64,000 nt of DNA from Corynebacterium sp. TAE3-ERU12 (GTDB lineage: Bacteria; Actinomycetota; Actinomycetes; Mycobacteriales; Mycobacteriaceae). How positions within the stretch are numbered: position 1 is the first letter of the stretch; each line of letters opens with the position of its first letter. The position numbers and the translations under genes were made by a program. The DNA lies in assembly GCF_019209905.1 (NCBI RefSeq), contig NZ_JAHUTM010000001.1, forward strand, positions 1,302,001 through 1,366,000, given 5' to 3'. Below are positions 44,531 to 53,077 of this stretch, one piece after another. Below the pieces are notes generated by a model that was given only the letters and a program-made list of their open reading frames with translations, did no database searches and had not been told where the DNA came from.

Positions 44531-45943
44531 ATGACCGAGACGCCGTTCCGTCCTGAGTCCGGGCGCCCCCATGCCGTCATCGTCGGTTCGGGCTTCGGCG
44601 GTCTGTTCGCCGCGAAAAAGCTCAAAGACGAAAACGTCGATGTGACCATCATCGACCGGACCAACCACCACCTATTCCAGCCCCTGCTCTACCAGGTTGC
44701 CACCGGCATCCTGTCCTCCGGCGAGATCGCCCCGCCAACCCGCCAGATCTTCGACAGCGAGCCCAATGTGCGCGTCGTCAAGGGCGATGTCGTCGATATC
44801 GACGTCGACAAGCAGGTCGTGACCTCGGAATTGGGCGATGAAGTCAACCTGTGGCAGTACGACTACCTGCTGCTCGCCGCCGGTGCTGGCCAGTCCTACT
44901 TCGGCAATGACCACTTCGCCCACTACGCACCGGGCATGAAAACCATTGACGACGCCCTTGAGATCCGGGCACGGATCATCTCCGCCTTCGAGCGCGCAGA
45001 GCTCACCAATGACCCGGCCGAGCGGGAACGCCTGCTCACCTTCGTCGTCGTCGGCGCAGGCCCGACCGGTGTGGAGCTTGCCGGACAGATCGCGGAGCTA
45101 GCTAACCGCACCCTGACCTCGTCCTACCGTTCCTTCAACCCGCACTCCGCGCGCGTCATCTTGCTCGATGGCGCCCCGCAGGTGCTGCCGCCCTTCGGCA
45201 AGCGACTGGGCCGCAACGCCCAGAAGCGCCTGGAGGACCTCGGTGTTGTCGTCAAGCTCAACAGCATTGTCACCGACGTCGACGACCACGGTGTTGTGTA
45301 CAAGGACACCGTCCGCGACGTCACCGCCACCATCCCCTCCTACTGCAAGATCTGGTCCGCCGGTGTGGCCGCTTCCCCACTGGGCAAGCTCGTCGCCGAC
45401 CAGCTTGGTGTCGAGGTCGACCGCGCCGGGCGCGTACCGGTCAACCCGGACCTCTCCGTCGGTGATGACCGCAAGGTCTTCGTGATCGGCGACATGATGA
45501 GCTTGGACGGTCTGCCCGGTGTGGCCCAGGTGGCCATCCAGGGCGGCGAATGCGTCGCCGGCTATATCGCCGATGAGGCCGAAGGCGCCGATATCAGCGA
45601 GCGCCAGCCGTTCAAGTACTTCGATAAGGGCTCTATGGCCACTGTCTCCCGCTTCTCCGCTGTGGTGAAGATGGGCAAGGTCGAGGTCACCGGCTTCCTG
45701 GGTTGGGCACTGTGGCTGGGCGTGCACCTGATGTTCCTGGTGGGCTTCCGCAACCGCCTGGTGTCGTCCATCAGCTGGGGCCTCAACGTGCTCACCCGCG
45801 ACCGCTGGCAGCTGGTGTCCACCCGCCAGCAAATGTACGCGCGCAACGCCATCTCGCAGCTTGAGGAACTCACCGGCCAGGACAAGCCGATGGAGATCCG
45901 CGATACCCGCCGCGCGATCCGCAGCAAGGACACTGAGGAATAA
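44531..45943 (+). CDS. ndh: Type II NADH dehydrogenase Ndh
   Basis: Single-subunit, non-proton-pumping NADH:menaquinone oxidoreductase at the inner face of the membrane, the main NADH dehydrogenase of corynebacteria. FAD motif VIVGSGFGGLFAAKKL (17-32), NADH motif VVVGAGPTGVELAGQIAEL, and the quinone-site region around VAIQGGECVAGYI. A C-terminal amphipathic/hydrophobic stretch (LGWALWLGVHLMFLVGFRNR) would anchor it. 470 aa. GAGGAGAG before ATG 44531. The 256 bases upstream, shared with the divergent CFA-like gene, hold a TAAACT hexamer (near 44452) and no other frame of note. Confidence 0.94.
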   Translation: MTETPFRPESGRPHAVIVGSGFGGLFAAKKLKDENVDVTIIDRTNHHLFQPLLYQVATGILSSGEIAPPTRQIFDSEPNVRVVKGDVVDIDVDKQVVTSELGDEVNLWQYDYLLLAAGAGQSYFGNDHFAHYAPGMKTIDDALEIRARIISAFERAELTNDPAERERLLTFVVVGAGPTGVELAGQIAELANRTLTSSYRSFNPHSARVILLDGAPQVLPPFGKRLGRNAQKRLEDLGVVVKLNSIVTDVDDHGVVYKDTVRDVTATIPSYCKIWSAGVAASPLGKLVADQLGVEVDRAGRVPVNPDLSVGDDRKVFVIGDMMSLDGLPGVAQVAIQGGECVAGYIADEAEGADISERQPFKYFDKGSMATVSRFSAVVKMGKVEVTGFLGWALWLGVHLMFLVGFRNRLVSSISWGLNVLTRDRWQLVSTRQQMYARNAISQLEELTGQDKPMEIRDTRRAIRSKDTEE

Positions 45944-45974
45944 ATCAGCCCACCCCTTGCGGCTAGTTATCGAT

Positions 45975-46016
45975 AACGCCCGCTGGTGCACCGTGATGGT
46001 GCGCCAGCGGGCGTTT
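45975..46016. terminator. Hairpin terminator between ndh and the thioesterase gene
   Basis: AACGCCCGCTGG and CCAGCGGGCGTT enclose a shorter inner stem with one mismatch; A/T runs on both sides suit two converging genes. Confidence 0.85.
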
Positions 46017-46023
46017 GTCGTGC

Positions 46024-46584
46024 CTACTTCTGTGGCGGGGTCAACACAGCCAGGCGCAGGGTGGTGCACGCCAACAGCTTGCCGTGCTGGTTGGTGTGCC
46101 GGACATCCCACAGCTGGGAGGTGCGGCCCAGGTGAATCGCGGTGGCCTGGGAGGTGATGGTGTCTCCGGGGAAACATGGGCGGATGAAGTCGGTGTTGTT
46201 ATTGGCGCCGACTACACGGCTTACTGAATCCGGGCCCAGGGCGATATATCCAGCAATGGAACCGGCGGTTTCGCCGAGGAAGGCCAACATGCCGCCATTG
46301 ACCTGGCCGGCGGGCTGCAGGTGTCGGTAGTCAACCTGGACCGACAGGGTGACGCCCTTGGGTCCGACGGCCCGATAGCGCACGTTGGTGAGGGCTTCCA
46401 TGCCGAATACTTGAGAAAGGTCACCGTCGATATGTGCGGTCGACTGGCTCAGCATCGTGTTGATCTGGGTGAGCTCATCGTCGGTAAGCTCACGCTGAGC
46501 TGCGATATCGCGCAACACAAGGAAATTCATCGATTCATCAATGTCAGAATCCGGCGCCGCGGACCCCTTATTTTCGTCGCTCAT
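46024..46584 (-). CDS. PaaI-type hotdog thioesterase
   Basis: Single-hotdog acyl-CoA thioesterase-like protein, 186 aa. The core motif is QPAGQVNGGMLAFLGETAGS, the region where PaaI/YdiI enzymes have HGG and a catalytic Asp/Glu; here it is VNGG with Glu in GET. A ~55-residue helical N-terminus precedes the fold. ATG 46584 has an AAAGGGG site. It is divergent from gnd and converges on ndh. Substrate unknown; aryl- or acyl-CoA are the usual ones. Confidence 0.85.
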   Translation of the reverse strand: MSDENKGSAAPDSDIDESMNFLVLRDIAAQRELTDDELTQINTMLSQSTAHIDGDLSQVFGMEALTNVRYRAVGPKGVTLSVQVDYRHLQPAGQVNGGMLAFLGETAGSIAGYIALGPDSVSRVVGANNNTDFIRPCFPGDTITSQATAIHLGRTSQLWDVRHTNQHGKLLACTTLRLAVLTPPQK

Positions 46585-46602
46585 GGTTGCCCCTTTCTGC
46601 GT

Positions 46603-46617
46603 TTATGGTTCCCATAA
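46603..46617. promoter_or_regulatory. 15-bp palindrome between divergent thioesterase gene and gnd
   Basis: TTATGG-TTC-CCATAA lies 19 bases upstream of the thioesterase ATG (46584) and ends two bases before the gnd -10 TATCCT (46620-46625), so a bound regulator could act on both genes. Confidence 0.4.
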
Positions 46618-46619
46618 CT

Positions 46620-46625
46620 TATCCT
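46620..46625 (+). promoter_or_regulatory. -10 hexamer TATCCT of gnd (leaderless)
   Basis: TATCCT followed by seven bases and ATG at 46633. Confidence 0.55.
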
Positions 46626-46632
46626 CAAATCC

Positions 46633-48075
46633 ATGACTTCACATCAGTTCGCGCAGATTGGTGTCGTCGGTCTGGCGGTTATGGGTTCAAATATTGCCCG
46701 TAACTTCGCCCGCCGCGGCCACACCGTCGCCGTCTACAACCGCTCCGCTGAAAAAACCCAGGCCCTTATGGACCAGCACGGTTCGGAGGGCAACTTCATT
46801 GCCTCCGAGTCCATTGAGGATTTTGTTGCCTCCCTGGAGCGTCCCCGCCGCGCCTTGATCATGGTGCAGGCCGGCCCGGCGACCGACGCTGTGATCAACC
46901 AGCTTGCCGACGCCATGGAGCCCGGCGACATCATCATCGATGGTGGTAACTCGCTCTACACCGACACCATCCGCCGCGAAGAGGCCATCCGGGCCCGCGG
47001 CCTGCACTACGTAGGTGCTGGTATCTCCGGCGGTGAGGAAGGTGCCCTGAACGGCCCGGCGATTATGCCTGGTGGCACCAAGGAGGCCTACGAGTCCCTC
47101 GGCCCGCTGCTGGAGAGTGTTTCCGCCCAGGTCGATGGCACCCCGTGCTGTGCCCATATTGGTGCCGATGGTGCGGGCCACTTCGTGAAGATGGTGCACA
47201 ACGGCATTGAGTACGCCGATATGCAGGTCATCGGCGAGGCCTACCAGCTGCTGCGCGATGCCGCGGGCTACTCCCCGGCCGAGATTGCCGATATCTTCCG
47301 CGAGTGGAATACCGGCGATTTGGATTCGTACCTGGTGGAGATCACCGCTGAGGTGCTCTCCCAGGTCGATGCTGAGACCGGCAAGCCGTTGGTGGATGTC
47401 ATTGTTGATGCCGCTGGTCAGAAGGGCACCGGCCGCTGGACTGTGAAGGCCGCCCTGGATTTGGGTATTCCGGTTACTGGTATCGGTGAGGCCGTGTTCG
47501 CCCGCGCCCTGTCTTCTTCCTTGGCGCAGCGCGAGGCCGCCCAGGGCAAGCTGGCTTCTGGTGCGCTTGCCGACGCCCCGGCCGACCGTGCTGAGTTCGT
47601 TGAGAAGGTCCGTCGTGCGCTGTATGCCTCGAAGATTGTGGCCTACTCGCAGGGCTTCGATGAGATTAATGCTGGTGCCGCCGAGTACGGCTGGGAGCTG
47701 GATCGCGGCTCTATCGCAACTATTTGGCGTGGTGGCTGCATTATTCGTGCCCGCTTCCTGAACCGTATCCGCGAAGCTTATGAGCGCAACCCGCAGTTGC
47801 CGGCGCTGATCCTGGATGATTATTTCCGCGAGCAGGTCACCGAGTGCGTGGATGCGTGGCGTGATGTGGTGGTCACCGCCACCCGCCTGGGTATTCCTGC
47901 CCCGGTGTTCTCCTCTTCGTTGGCGTATTACGACGGTCTGCGTGCCGAGCGTTTGCCGGCCGCTCTTATTCAGGGCCAGCGTGATTTCTTTGGTGCGCAC
48001 ACCTACCGGCGCACCGATAAGGACGGCTCCTTCCACACGTTGTGGTCGGGCGACCGTTCGGAAGTCCAGTCTTAA
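46633..48075 (+). CDS. gnd: 6-phosphogluconate dehydrogenase, decarboxylating
   Basis: Third enzyme of the oxidative pentose phosphate pathway; yields ribulose 5-phosphate, CO2 and NADPH. N-terminal NADP domain GLAVMGSNIARNFARRGH and VYNRSAEKT (Arg after beta-2 favours NADP); substrate motifs GGNSLYTDT, GAGISGGEEGA and catalytic HFVKMVHNGIEYADMQ; C-terminal FGAHTYRRTDKDG. 480 aa, full length. ATG 46633. The DEAD-box gene starts two bases after the stop. Confidence 0.96.
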   Translation: MTSHQFAQIGVVGLAVMGSNIARNFARRGHTVAVYNRSAEKTQALMDQHGSEGNFIASESIEDFVASLERPRRALIMVQAGPATDAVINQLADAMEPGDIIIDGGNSLYTDTIRREEAIRARGLHYVGAGISGGEEGALNGPAIMPGGTKEAYESLGPLLESVSAQVDGTPCCAHIGADGAGHFVKMVHNGIEYADMQVIGEAYQLLRDAAGYSPAEIADIFREWNTGDLDSYLVEITAEVLSQVDAETGKPLVDVIVDAAGQKGTGRWTVKAALDLGIPVTGIGEAVFARALSSSLAQREAAQGKLASGALADAPADRAEFVEKVRRALYASKIVAYSQGFDEINAGAAEYGWELDRGSIATIWRGGCIIRARFLNRIREAYERNPQLPALILDDYFREQVTECVDAWRDVVVTATRLGIPAPVFSSSLAYYDGLRAERLPAALIQGQRDFFGAHTYRRTDKDGSFHTLWSGDRSEVQS

Positions 48076-48077
48076 TC

Positions 48078-49469
48078 GTGGATTCTTCGCTGCAGCAGCT
48101 CGGCGCCCCGGAGGCGATTAACCGGGAGCTCACCCGGATGGGTATTACTACCCCTACTGCCGTGCAGGTTGCGGTGATTCCCGATGGTTTGGCTGGCCGG
48201 GACATTATTGCCCGCGCCCCGACCGGCACCGGTAAGACCTTGGCGTTTGCGGTGCCGCTGGTGGCTGCGCTTGCCGACGGCCATAGCGTGCCGGGCCATC
48301 CTCGTGCGGTGGTGATTACCCCGACTCGAGAGTTGGCTAATCAGATTGCTCAGGTGCTCAGTGAGTTGGGCCGGGCCTATGGTTTGCGCACCTTATCGCT
48401 GATTGGCGGGGAGAAATTGGCCCCGCAGCAGCGTCGGCTGGCGGCCCCTGCGGATATTGTGGTGGTCACCCCTGGCCGCGCTGGTGAGCTGATCCGCACG
48501 GGTTTATTGCGTTTCGATAAGACTGTTGTCGCCGTGGTCGATGAGGCCGATGAGCTGGCCGATATGGGTTTCTTGCCGGAGGTCAACCGCATCCTCAATA
48601 AGGTGCCCAATACTGCGCAGCTGATGTTGTGCTCGGCGACGTTGGGTGCGGCGGTGGAGCCTTTGTACCAGCGTTTGCAGAACCCGGTTCGCCATGAGGT
48701 TGGTGCCGAGGGCGCTGTGGTGAGCCCTGCCGCCGGTGCGCAGCAGCTAGACCGGGTGCAGCATTTCCTGCTGATCGCCAAGGATGAGGCCGCCCGGGAT
48801 GAGTTGGCCACCTGGTTAGCTGCCCGCCCAGGGCGGACCATTCTTTTTGTGGGCGAGCGGTTCCGGGTCGGCAAGGTGCATCAGGTGCTTGCCGACGCTG
48901 GGATCGACGCTGGGTTTATTCATGGCCGCCGTGGCCATACTGCCCGCGCTGAAGCTGTGCGCGGTTTTGCTGCTAGTTCCCCGCCGGTGCTTGTGGCTAC
49001 TGATGTGGCTGCCCGTGGGCTGGATATTGATGATGTGGAACTGGTGGTGCACGTTGACCCGGCTGCTGATGCTGAGTCGTATGTGCACCGCTCGGGGCGC
49101 ACGGCACGCGCGGGCCGCCGCGGAATTGTTGCGACTCTTATCACCCGGGATGGTCTCAGTGCCGCCCGCGCAGTACTTGCCGAGGCAGGGGTGAGCGCCC
49201 AGGAGCTGGATGCTGATCTGCGTTCCGGCCAGGTGCAAGCAGCTACTGGGGCGCGCCGCCCACCAGGGCGTCCGCGTCGTTCTAGCAGCACTGATACTGG
49301 TGCGCCGGAGCGGCGTCGGAAGGCGAAGAAAACACCGCCGAAGAGTCGCCGGGGAATTCCGGTTGATCTTCAGGTTGGTCTTGATGGCAACGAAATTAGG
49401 CCTCGGACGAAGACTCGTCGTGATGGCGCAAGCAGGCGGGGTCGCTCCGGTGGTACCCGCCGTCGGTAG
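48078..49469 (+). CDS. DEAD-box RNA helicase
   Basis: ATP-dependent RNA helicase of 463 aa. Q-motif region ITTPTAVQ, motif I APTGTGKT, Ia PTRELANQ, Ib TPGR, motif II DEAD (VVDEADELADMGF), III SAT, and motif VI HRSGRTARAGR are all present. The C-terminal ~90 residues are Arg/Lys-rich with RRKAKKTPPKSRRG and RRGRSGGTRRR, an RNA-binding tail. Start GTG 48078, three bases after the gnd stop codon; a frame beginning inside gnd is rejected. Likely role in ribosome assembly or RNA turnover. Confidence 0.92.
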   Translation: MDSSLQQLGAPEAINRELTRMGITTPTAVQVAVIPDGLAGRDIIARAPTGTGKTLAFAVPLVAALADGHSVPGHPRAVVITPTRELANQIAQVLSELGRAYGLRTLSLIGGEKLAPQQRRLAAPADIVVVTPGRAGELIRTGLLRFDKTVVAVVDEADELADMGFLPEVNRILNKVPNTAQLMLCSATLGAAVEPLYQRLQNPVRHEVGAEGAVVSPAAGAQQLDRVQHFLLIAKDEAARDELATWLAARPGRTILFVGERFRVGKVHQVLADAGIDAGFIHGRRGHTARAEAVRGFAASSPPVLVATDVAARGLDIDDVELVVHVDPAADAESYVHRSGRTARAGRRGIVATLITRDGLSAARAVLAEAGVSAQELDADLRSGQVQAATGARRPPGRPRRSSSTDTGAPERRRKAKKTPPKSRRGIPVDLQVGLDGNEIRPRTKTRRDGASRRGRSGGTRRR

Positions 49470-49571
49470 TTGAGCGGGTACGCTGACCTACAGTATTTAC
49501 GCAGGGAGGGGCCGCAAAATCTGCGGCGGGCGTACTACGTGACTAGATAAAGGATGTAATACACACCGAAT

Positions 49572-50954
49572 ATGGACATCGTGCTTAATATTGCCGCGAT
49601 CATTGGCTTCATCGCCTTGACCGCCGGCACCGGCATGTTCGTGGCCTTTGAGTTCGCGCTCACCGGCCTGGAACGTTCCGCCATTGATAATGACGCTCGC
49701 AAGCGGGGTGACAGCACCGGTAAGGCTTTGCAGCAGGCACATAACAACCTGTCATTCCATCTTTCTGGTGCGCAGCTCGGTATTACGATCACCACCCTGG
49801 TCACTGGCTTTTTGGCTGAACCAGTCCTTGCCGGCTATTTCACGCCGCTGCTGGAATGGCTGAATCTGCCTGATGCCGCAACTCGGCCGGTGTCCCTGAT
49901 TTTGGCGCTGATTATCGCCACTGGGCTGTCCATGATTTATGGCGAGCTGGTGCCGAAGAATGTTGCTATTACCGAGCCGATGGCGGTGGCCCGCAAGGTC
50001 ACCCGGCCGGTGACGATTTTCAACTGGATCTTCAAGTGGCTCATCAACATCATGAATGTGCTGGCCAATAAGTTGGTCCGCAAATTTGGTATCGAGCCTG
50101 CCGATGAACTGGCCTCGGCGCGCAGCCCCCAGGAACTTGGCGCCTTGGTGCGTAATTCCGCCCAGCATGGCTCCCTGGATGAAGGCAAGGCCCAGATTCT
50201 GGACCGCTCGCTGCGTTTTGGTGAGACTTCCGCCGAGGATTTGATGACCCCGCGCTCCACTATTGACTGGTTGCATACCGATGCGACCGTCACTGACTTA
50301 CTGGAGCTGGCCTTAACCACTGGCCATTCCCGTTTCCCGGTTGCCGATGGTGACCTGGATGCCACCGTCGGTGTGGTGCACGTAAAGGAAGCGTTCACGG
50401 TGCCCGGCCCGAAGCGCGGCACCACCTCTGTTGGTGAGCTTGCCCGCGAGGTGCCGGTTTTACCGCAGTCGCTAGATGGTGACGCGGTGCTTAATGCGGT
50501 GCGCTCTGCTGGTAGCCAGGTGGTGCTCATTGCTGATGAGTACGGCGGCACTGCGGGCATTGTCTCTATTGAGGACGTGGTCGAGGAGATTCTCGGCGAG
50601 GTCTATGACGAGCATGATGACGCTGAGGCCGAGCAGGAAGTGAAGCGCGTGTTGGAAGGTTGGGACTGTTCCGGCCTGGTGCGTATTGATGAACTTCCTG
50701 AGTGTGTCGGTTATTTCGCGCCCGAGGGTGATTATGAAACCTTGGGTGGCTTATTGATGAATGCCTTGGGCCGCATTCCCGCCGAGGGAGATGCGGTGCT
50801 GCTGCCCCAGACTGACCGAGATGGCATGGATGAGTTTGAGTCCGGCATTCCGGGTCGGTGGACAGCCCGCATTACGGCAATGGATGGTCGCCGCGTCGAC
50901 CGTGCCTTGCTTATCCCCATGACCGATGAACGCGCCAAGGAGATATTCGGCTGA
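49572..50954 (+). CDS. CNNM/CorC-family membrane protein (first of pair)
   Basis: Hemolysin-C/CorC-like protein of 460 aa: a CNNM transmembrane domain (about 1-190, four hydrophobic segments with MIYGELVPKNVAI), then two CBS domains (about 205-330; IADEYGGTAGIVSIEDVVEEILGE, written in parts, is the typical end of the second), then a CorC_HlyC domain. Homologues affect Mg2+ efflux. ATG 49572; in the 102-base gap upstream a GCCGCA/TGCGGC hairpin occurs without a T-run. The stop overlaps the start of its paralogue (TGATG). Confidence 0.92.
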   Translation: MDIVLNIAAIIGFIALTAGTGMFVAFEFALTGLERSAIDNDARKRGDSTGKALQQAHNNLSFHLSGAQLGITITTLVTGFLAEPVLAGYFTPLLEWLNLPDAATRPVSLILALIIATGLSMIYGELVPKNVAITEPMAVARKVTRPVTIFNWIFKWLINIMNVLANKLVRKFGIEPADELASARSPQELGALVRNSAQHGSLDEGKAQILDRSLRFGETSAEDLMTPRSTIDWLHTDATVTDLLELALTTGHSRFPVADGDLDATVGVVHVKEAFTVPGPKRGTTSVGELAREVPVLPQSLDGDAVLNAVRSAGSQVVLIADEYGGTAGIVSIEDVVEEILGEVYDEHDDAEAEQEVKRVLEGWDCSGLVRIDELPECVGYFAPEGDYETLGGLLMNALGRIPAEGDAVLLPQTDRDGMDEFESGIPGRWTARITAMDGRRVDRALLIPMTDERAKEIFG

Positions 50955-52057
50955 TGAATGACTATTTCGGATTATTCCTGACCGCGTTTTTGCTGTTACT
51001 GAACGCGTTCTTCGTTGGCGCGGAGTTCGCTCTTATTGCCGCCCGCCGCGACCGCTTGGAGGCGCTTGCCGCCCAGGGTAAAAAGCGTGCCCGCACTGTT
51101 ATCCAGGCTTCGGAGAACCTGTCGTTGATGTTGGCTGCCGCGCAGCTGGGCATCACGATCGCTTCGCTGCTGTTGGGTAAGGTCTCTGAGCCGGCGATTG
51201 CGCACCTGTTGGAAAAGCCTTTCCATGCCGCGCATCTTCCCGATAACTTGCTGCACCCGGTGAGTTTCGCGATTGCTTTGGGCCTGATTTCGATTCTGCA
51301 TATTCTGCTCGGCGAGATGGTGCCGAAGAATATTGCGCTGGCCGGCCCGGAAACCACGGCGATGTGGCTGACACCTATCCACGTGGTGTTCTATAAGCTC
51401 ACCAAGCCTTTGCTGCTGTTCTTCAACTGGGTTGCCCGGCACACCTTGGCGTGGTTTGGCATTGAGCAGAAGGATGAGCTGGATTCTTCGGTGGATTCCT
51501 CCGAGCTGGCTTCGATGATTGCTGAGTCGCGCTCAGAAGGCCTGTTGGATGCTGATGAGCATTCGCGGCTCAACCGTGCCTTGTCTTCGGAGTCCCGTTC
51601 AATCGCGGAGGTGCTGGTGCCGTTGGAGCAGGTGCGTACTGTGCCGGCCCATCCTCGGGTCGGTGACTTAGAGGAGGCGGTGACCGATACTGGTTTTTCT
51701 CGTTTCCCGGTGATTGATGAGGCTGGTTCTTATCAGGGCTATATCCACGTCAAGGATGTGCTGGATCGGGTGATTAATCCGGAGTCGGGCCCGGAGGAGG
51801 CTATTCCGGATGAGGAGATCCGCACCCTGATTTCGGTCGATGCTGATGGTTCCATCGATAAGTCGATGCGTATTTTGCGCCGCAAGTCGCAGCATATGGC
51901 GTTGGCCACCAAGGACGGCAAGCCGGTGGGCATTGTGACCTTGGAGGACCTCATCGAGGAGCATATTGGTGTCGTGCGGGACTGGACGCACGAGACCGTC
52001 GGTCATGCTCAGGTCGATCTTGGCCCGGTGCGGCCGGGGAGGAACCAGACCCGTTAG
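50954..52057 (+). CDS. CNNM/CorC-family membrane protein (second of pair)
   Basis: 367 aa paralogue of the preceding protein with the same CNNM domain (ILLGEMVPKNIAL) and CBS pair (VDADGSIDKSMRILRRKSQH, LATKDGKPVGIVTLEDLIEE) but no C-terminal CorC_HlyC domain. The ATG overlaps the upstream stop, so the two are translationally coupled and may form a hetero-oligomer. The pair corresponds to Rv1842c-Rv1841c beside gnd1 in M. tuberculosis. Likely involved in divalent cation homeostasis. Confidence 0.9.
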   Translation: MNDYFGLFLTAFLLLLNAFFVGAEFALIAARRDRLEALAAQGKKRARTVIQASENLSLMLAAAQLGITIASLLLGKVSEPAIAHLLEKPFHAAHLPDNLLHPVSFAIALGLISILHILLGEMVPKNIALAGPETTAMWLTPIHVVFYKLTKPLLLFFNWVARHTLAWFGIEQKDELDSSVDSSELASMIAESRSEGLLDADEHSRLNRALSSESRSIAEVLVPLEQVRTVPAHPRVGDLEEAVTDTGFSRFPVIDEAGSYQGYIHVKDVLDRVINPESGPEEAIPDEEIRTLISVDADGSIDKSMRILRRKSQHMALATKDGKPVGIVTLEDLIEEHIGVVRDWTHETVGHAQVDLGPVRPGRNQTR

Positions 52058-52066
52058 GGTCACGGT

Positions 52067-52975
52067 ATGTCTTCCGCGTCTGCTACACCGACTGCCGTCG
52101 CTGCTTCGCAGTGGCGGCAGTTCGCGGCTGCACATGCCAAGCGTGCTGATGGTTTCACTGCGGCGCACCGTGAGCGTCGTAGTCGCCATGAGCGCCACCC
52201 GGTGGAGGATTTCCTCTTCGACTACTACCCCATCCGTCCGGCTCATCTTAGGCGTTGGTGCCCTGGGGCTGGGGTGCAGCTTGCCGACGCTGTCGTCGAG
52301 ACGCGCGATGGTGTGCGCGTTGATCGTCGCTTAGCGTGGCCGAAATTTTATCGGCTTGCCGACGATGGTTCCGCCACTGTTGATGTGGCTGCTTTTCTTG
52401 CTGCCCGTGGCGACACGGTGGCGTATGTGCGCAATCTTTTGCGTAATACCAGCCAGCGCCCTGCCCGCTTTTCCTGCTTTGGGATGCACGAGTGGGCGAT
52501 GGTCTACCGCGCCGATAAGCCACGCCACCCTGAGCCGTTGCGCCTCGGCCAGGACGGTACTGATGAGGTTGTGGAAAACCACACGATTGCCTGTAGTCAT
52601 TTTGATGCTTTCCGGTTCTTTACTGAACCGGCGAAGCCGCGCAATGTGTTGCAGCCGACCCGCGAGAGCCAACCTGAGTGTGAGCAGCCGGGATGTCTGC
52701 ACGCGGGGATGGATTTGTATAAGTGGGCGGCGAAGCTTGGGCCCTTAGTGCCGGGTGAGTTGTGGCTGGATACGTTCGAGTTAGCCCGCGATATCCGTGC
52801 GGTCGATATGGCCGCGAGCCCCTACGACCTCTCGGCGTGGGGTGTGCAGCCTATTGCGGTGGAGACCGCTGAGGGTAAGGCTGTCTACGTCGATAAGCAG
52901 CGTGAATTCACTGACCGGGGGCAGCCGTTGCGTCGTGCGTTGCTTGCACTTGCCGACGCTGCCCTGGGTGAGTGA
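52067..52975 (+). CDS. Putative 3-methyladenine DNA glycosylase (actinobacterial conserved family)
   Basis: 302 aa soluble protein. I recall homologues annotated as '3-methyladenine DNA glycosylase' in corynebacteria, but I see no helix-hairpin-helix motif and it does not look like AlkA, Tag or AAG; treat the name as provisional. Landmarks: HPVEDFLFDYYPIRPAHLRRW near the N-terminus (split), SCFGMHEWAMVY, NHTIACSHFDAFRFF and cysteines in QPECEQPGCLHAGMDLYKW that could bind metal. ATG 52067 lies six bases after TAGGGT (52055-52060), which overlaps the upstream stop codon. Confidence 0.6.
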   Translation: MSSASATPTAVAASQWRQFAAAHAKRADGFTAAHRERRSRHERHPVEDFLFDYYPIRPAHLRRWCPGAGVQLADAVVETRDGVRVDRRLAWPKFYRLADDGSATVDVAAFLAARGDTVAYVRNLLRNTSQRPARFSCFGMHEWAMVYRADKPRHPEPLRLGQDGTDEVVENHTIACSHFDAFRFFTEPAKPRNVLQPTRESQPECEQPGCLHAGMDLYKWAAKLGPLVPGELWLDTFELARDIRAVDMAASPYDLSAWGVQPIAVETAEGKAVYVDKQREFTDRGQPLRRALLALADAALGE

Positions 52976-53077
52976 GCTGGGCTTGGTTGTTCTGCTCGTC
53001 CGGGGCGGATTTGTCGTTACCATTGGTGCAATAGGCGACAGTGCAGTTGCCGCCGGCAGCATAAGGGGTGTGATGTC

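Noticed and set aside
45098..46177. 359-codon open frame antisense to ndh and running into the thioesterase gene
   Set aside because: It spans a strong terminator and two real genes; the translation is low-complexity His/Ala/Asp.
46687..48036. 449-codon open frame antisense to gnd
   Set aside because: It mirrors gnd codon periodicity in a high-GC gene, its product resembles no family I know, and it has no ribosome site; gnd itself is unmistakable.
49511..49527. Hairpin GCCGCA-AAATC-TGCGGC after the DEAD-box gene
   Set aside because: Short stem with no following T-run; not convincing as a terminator or operator.
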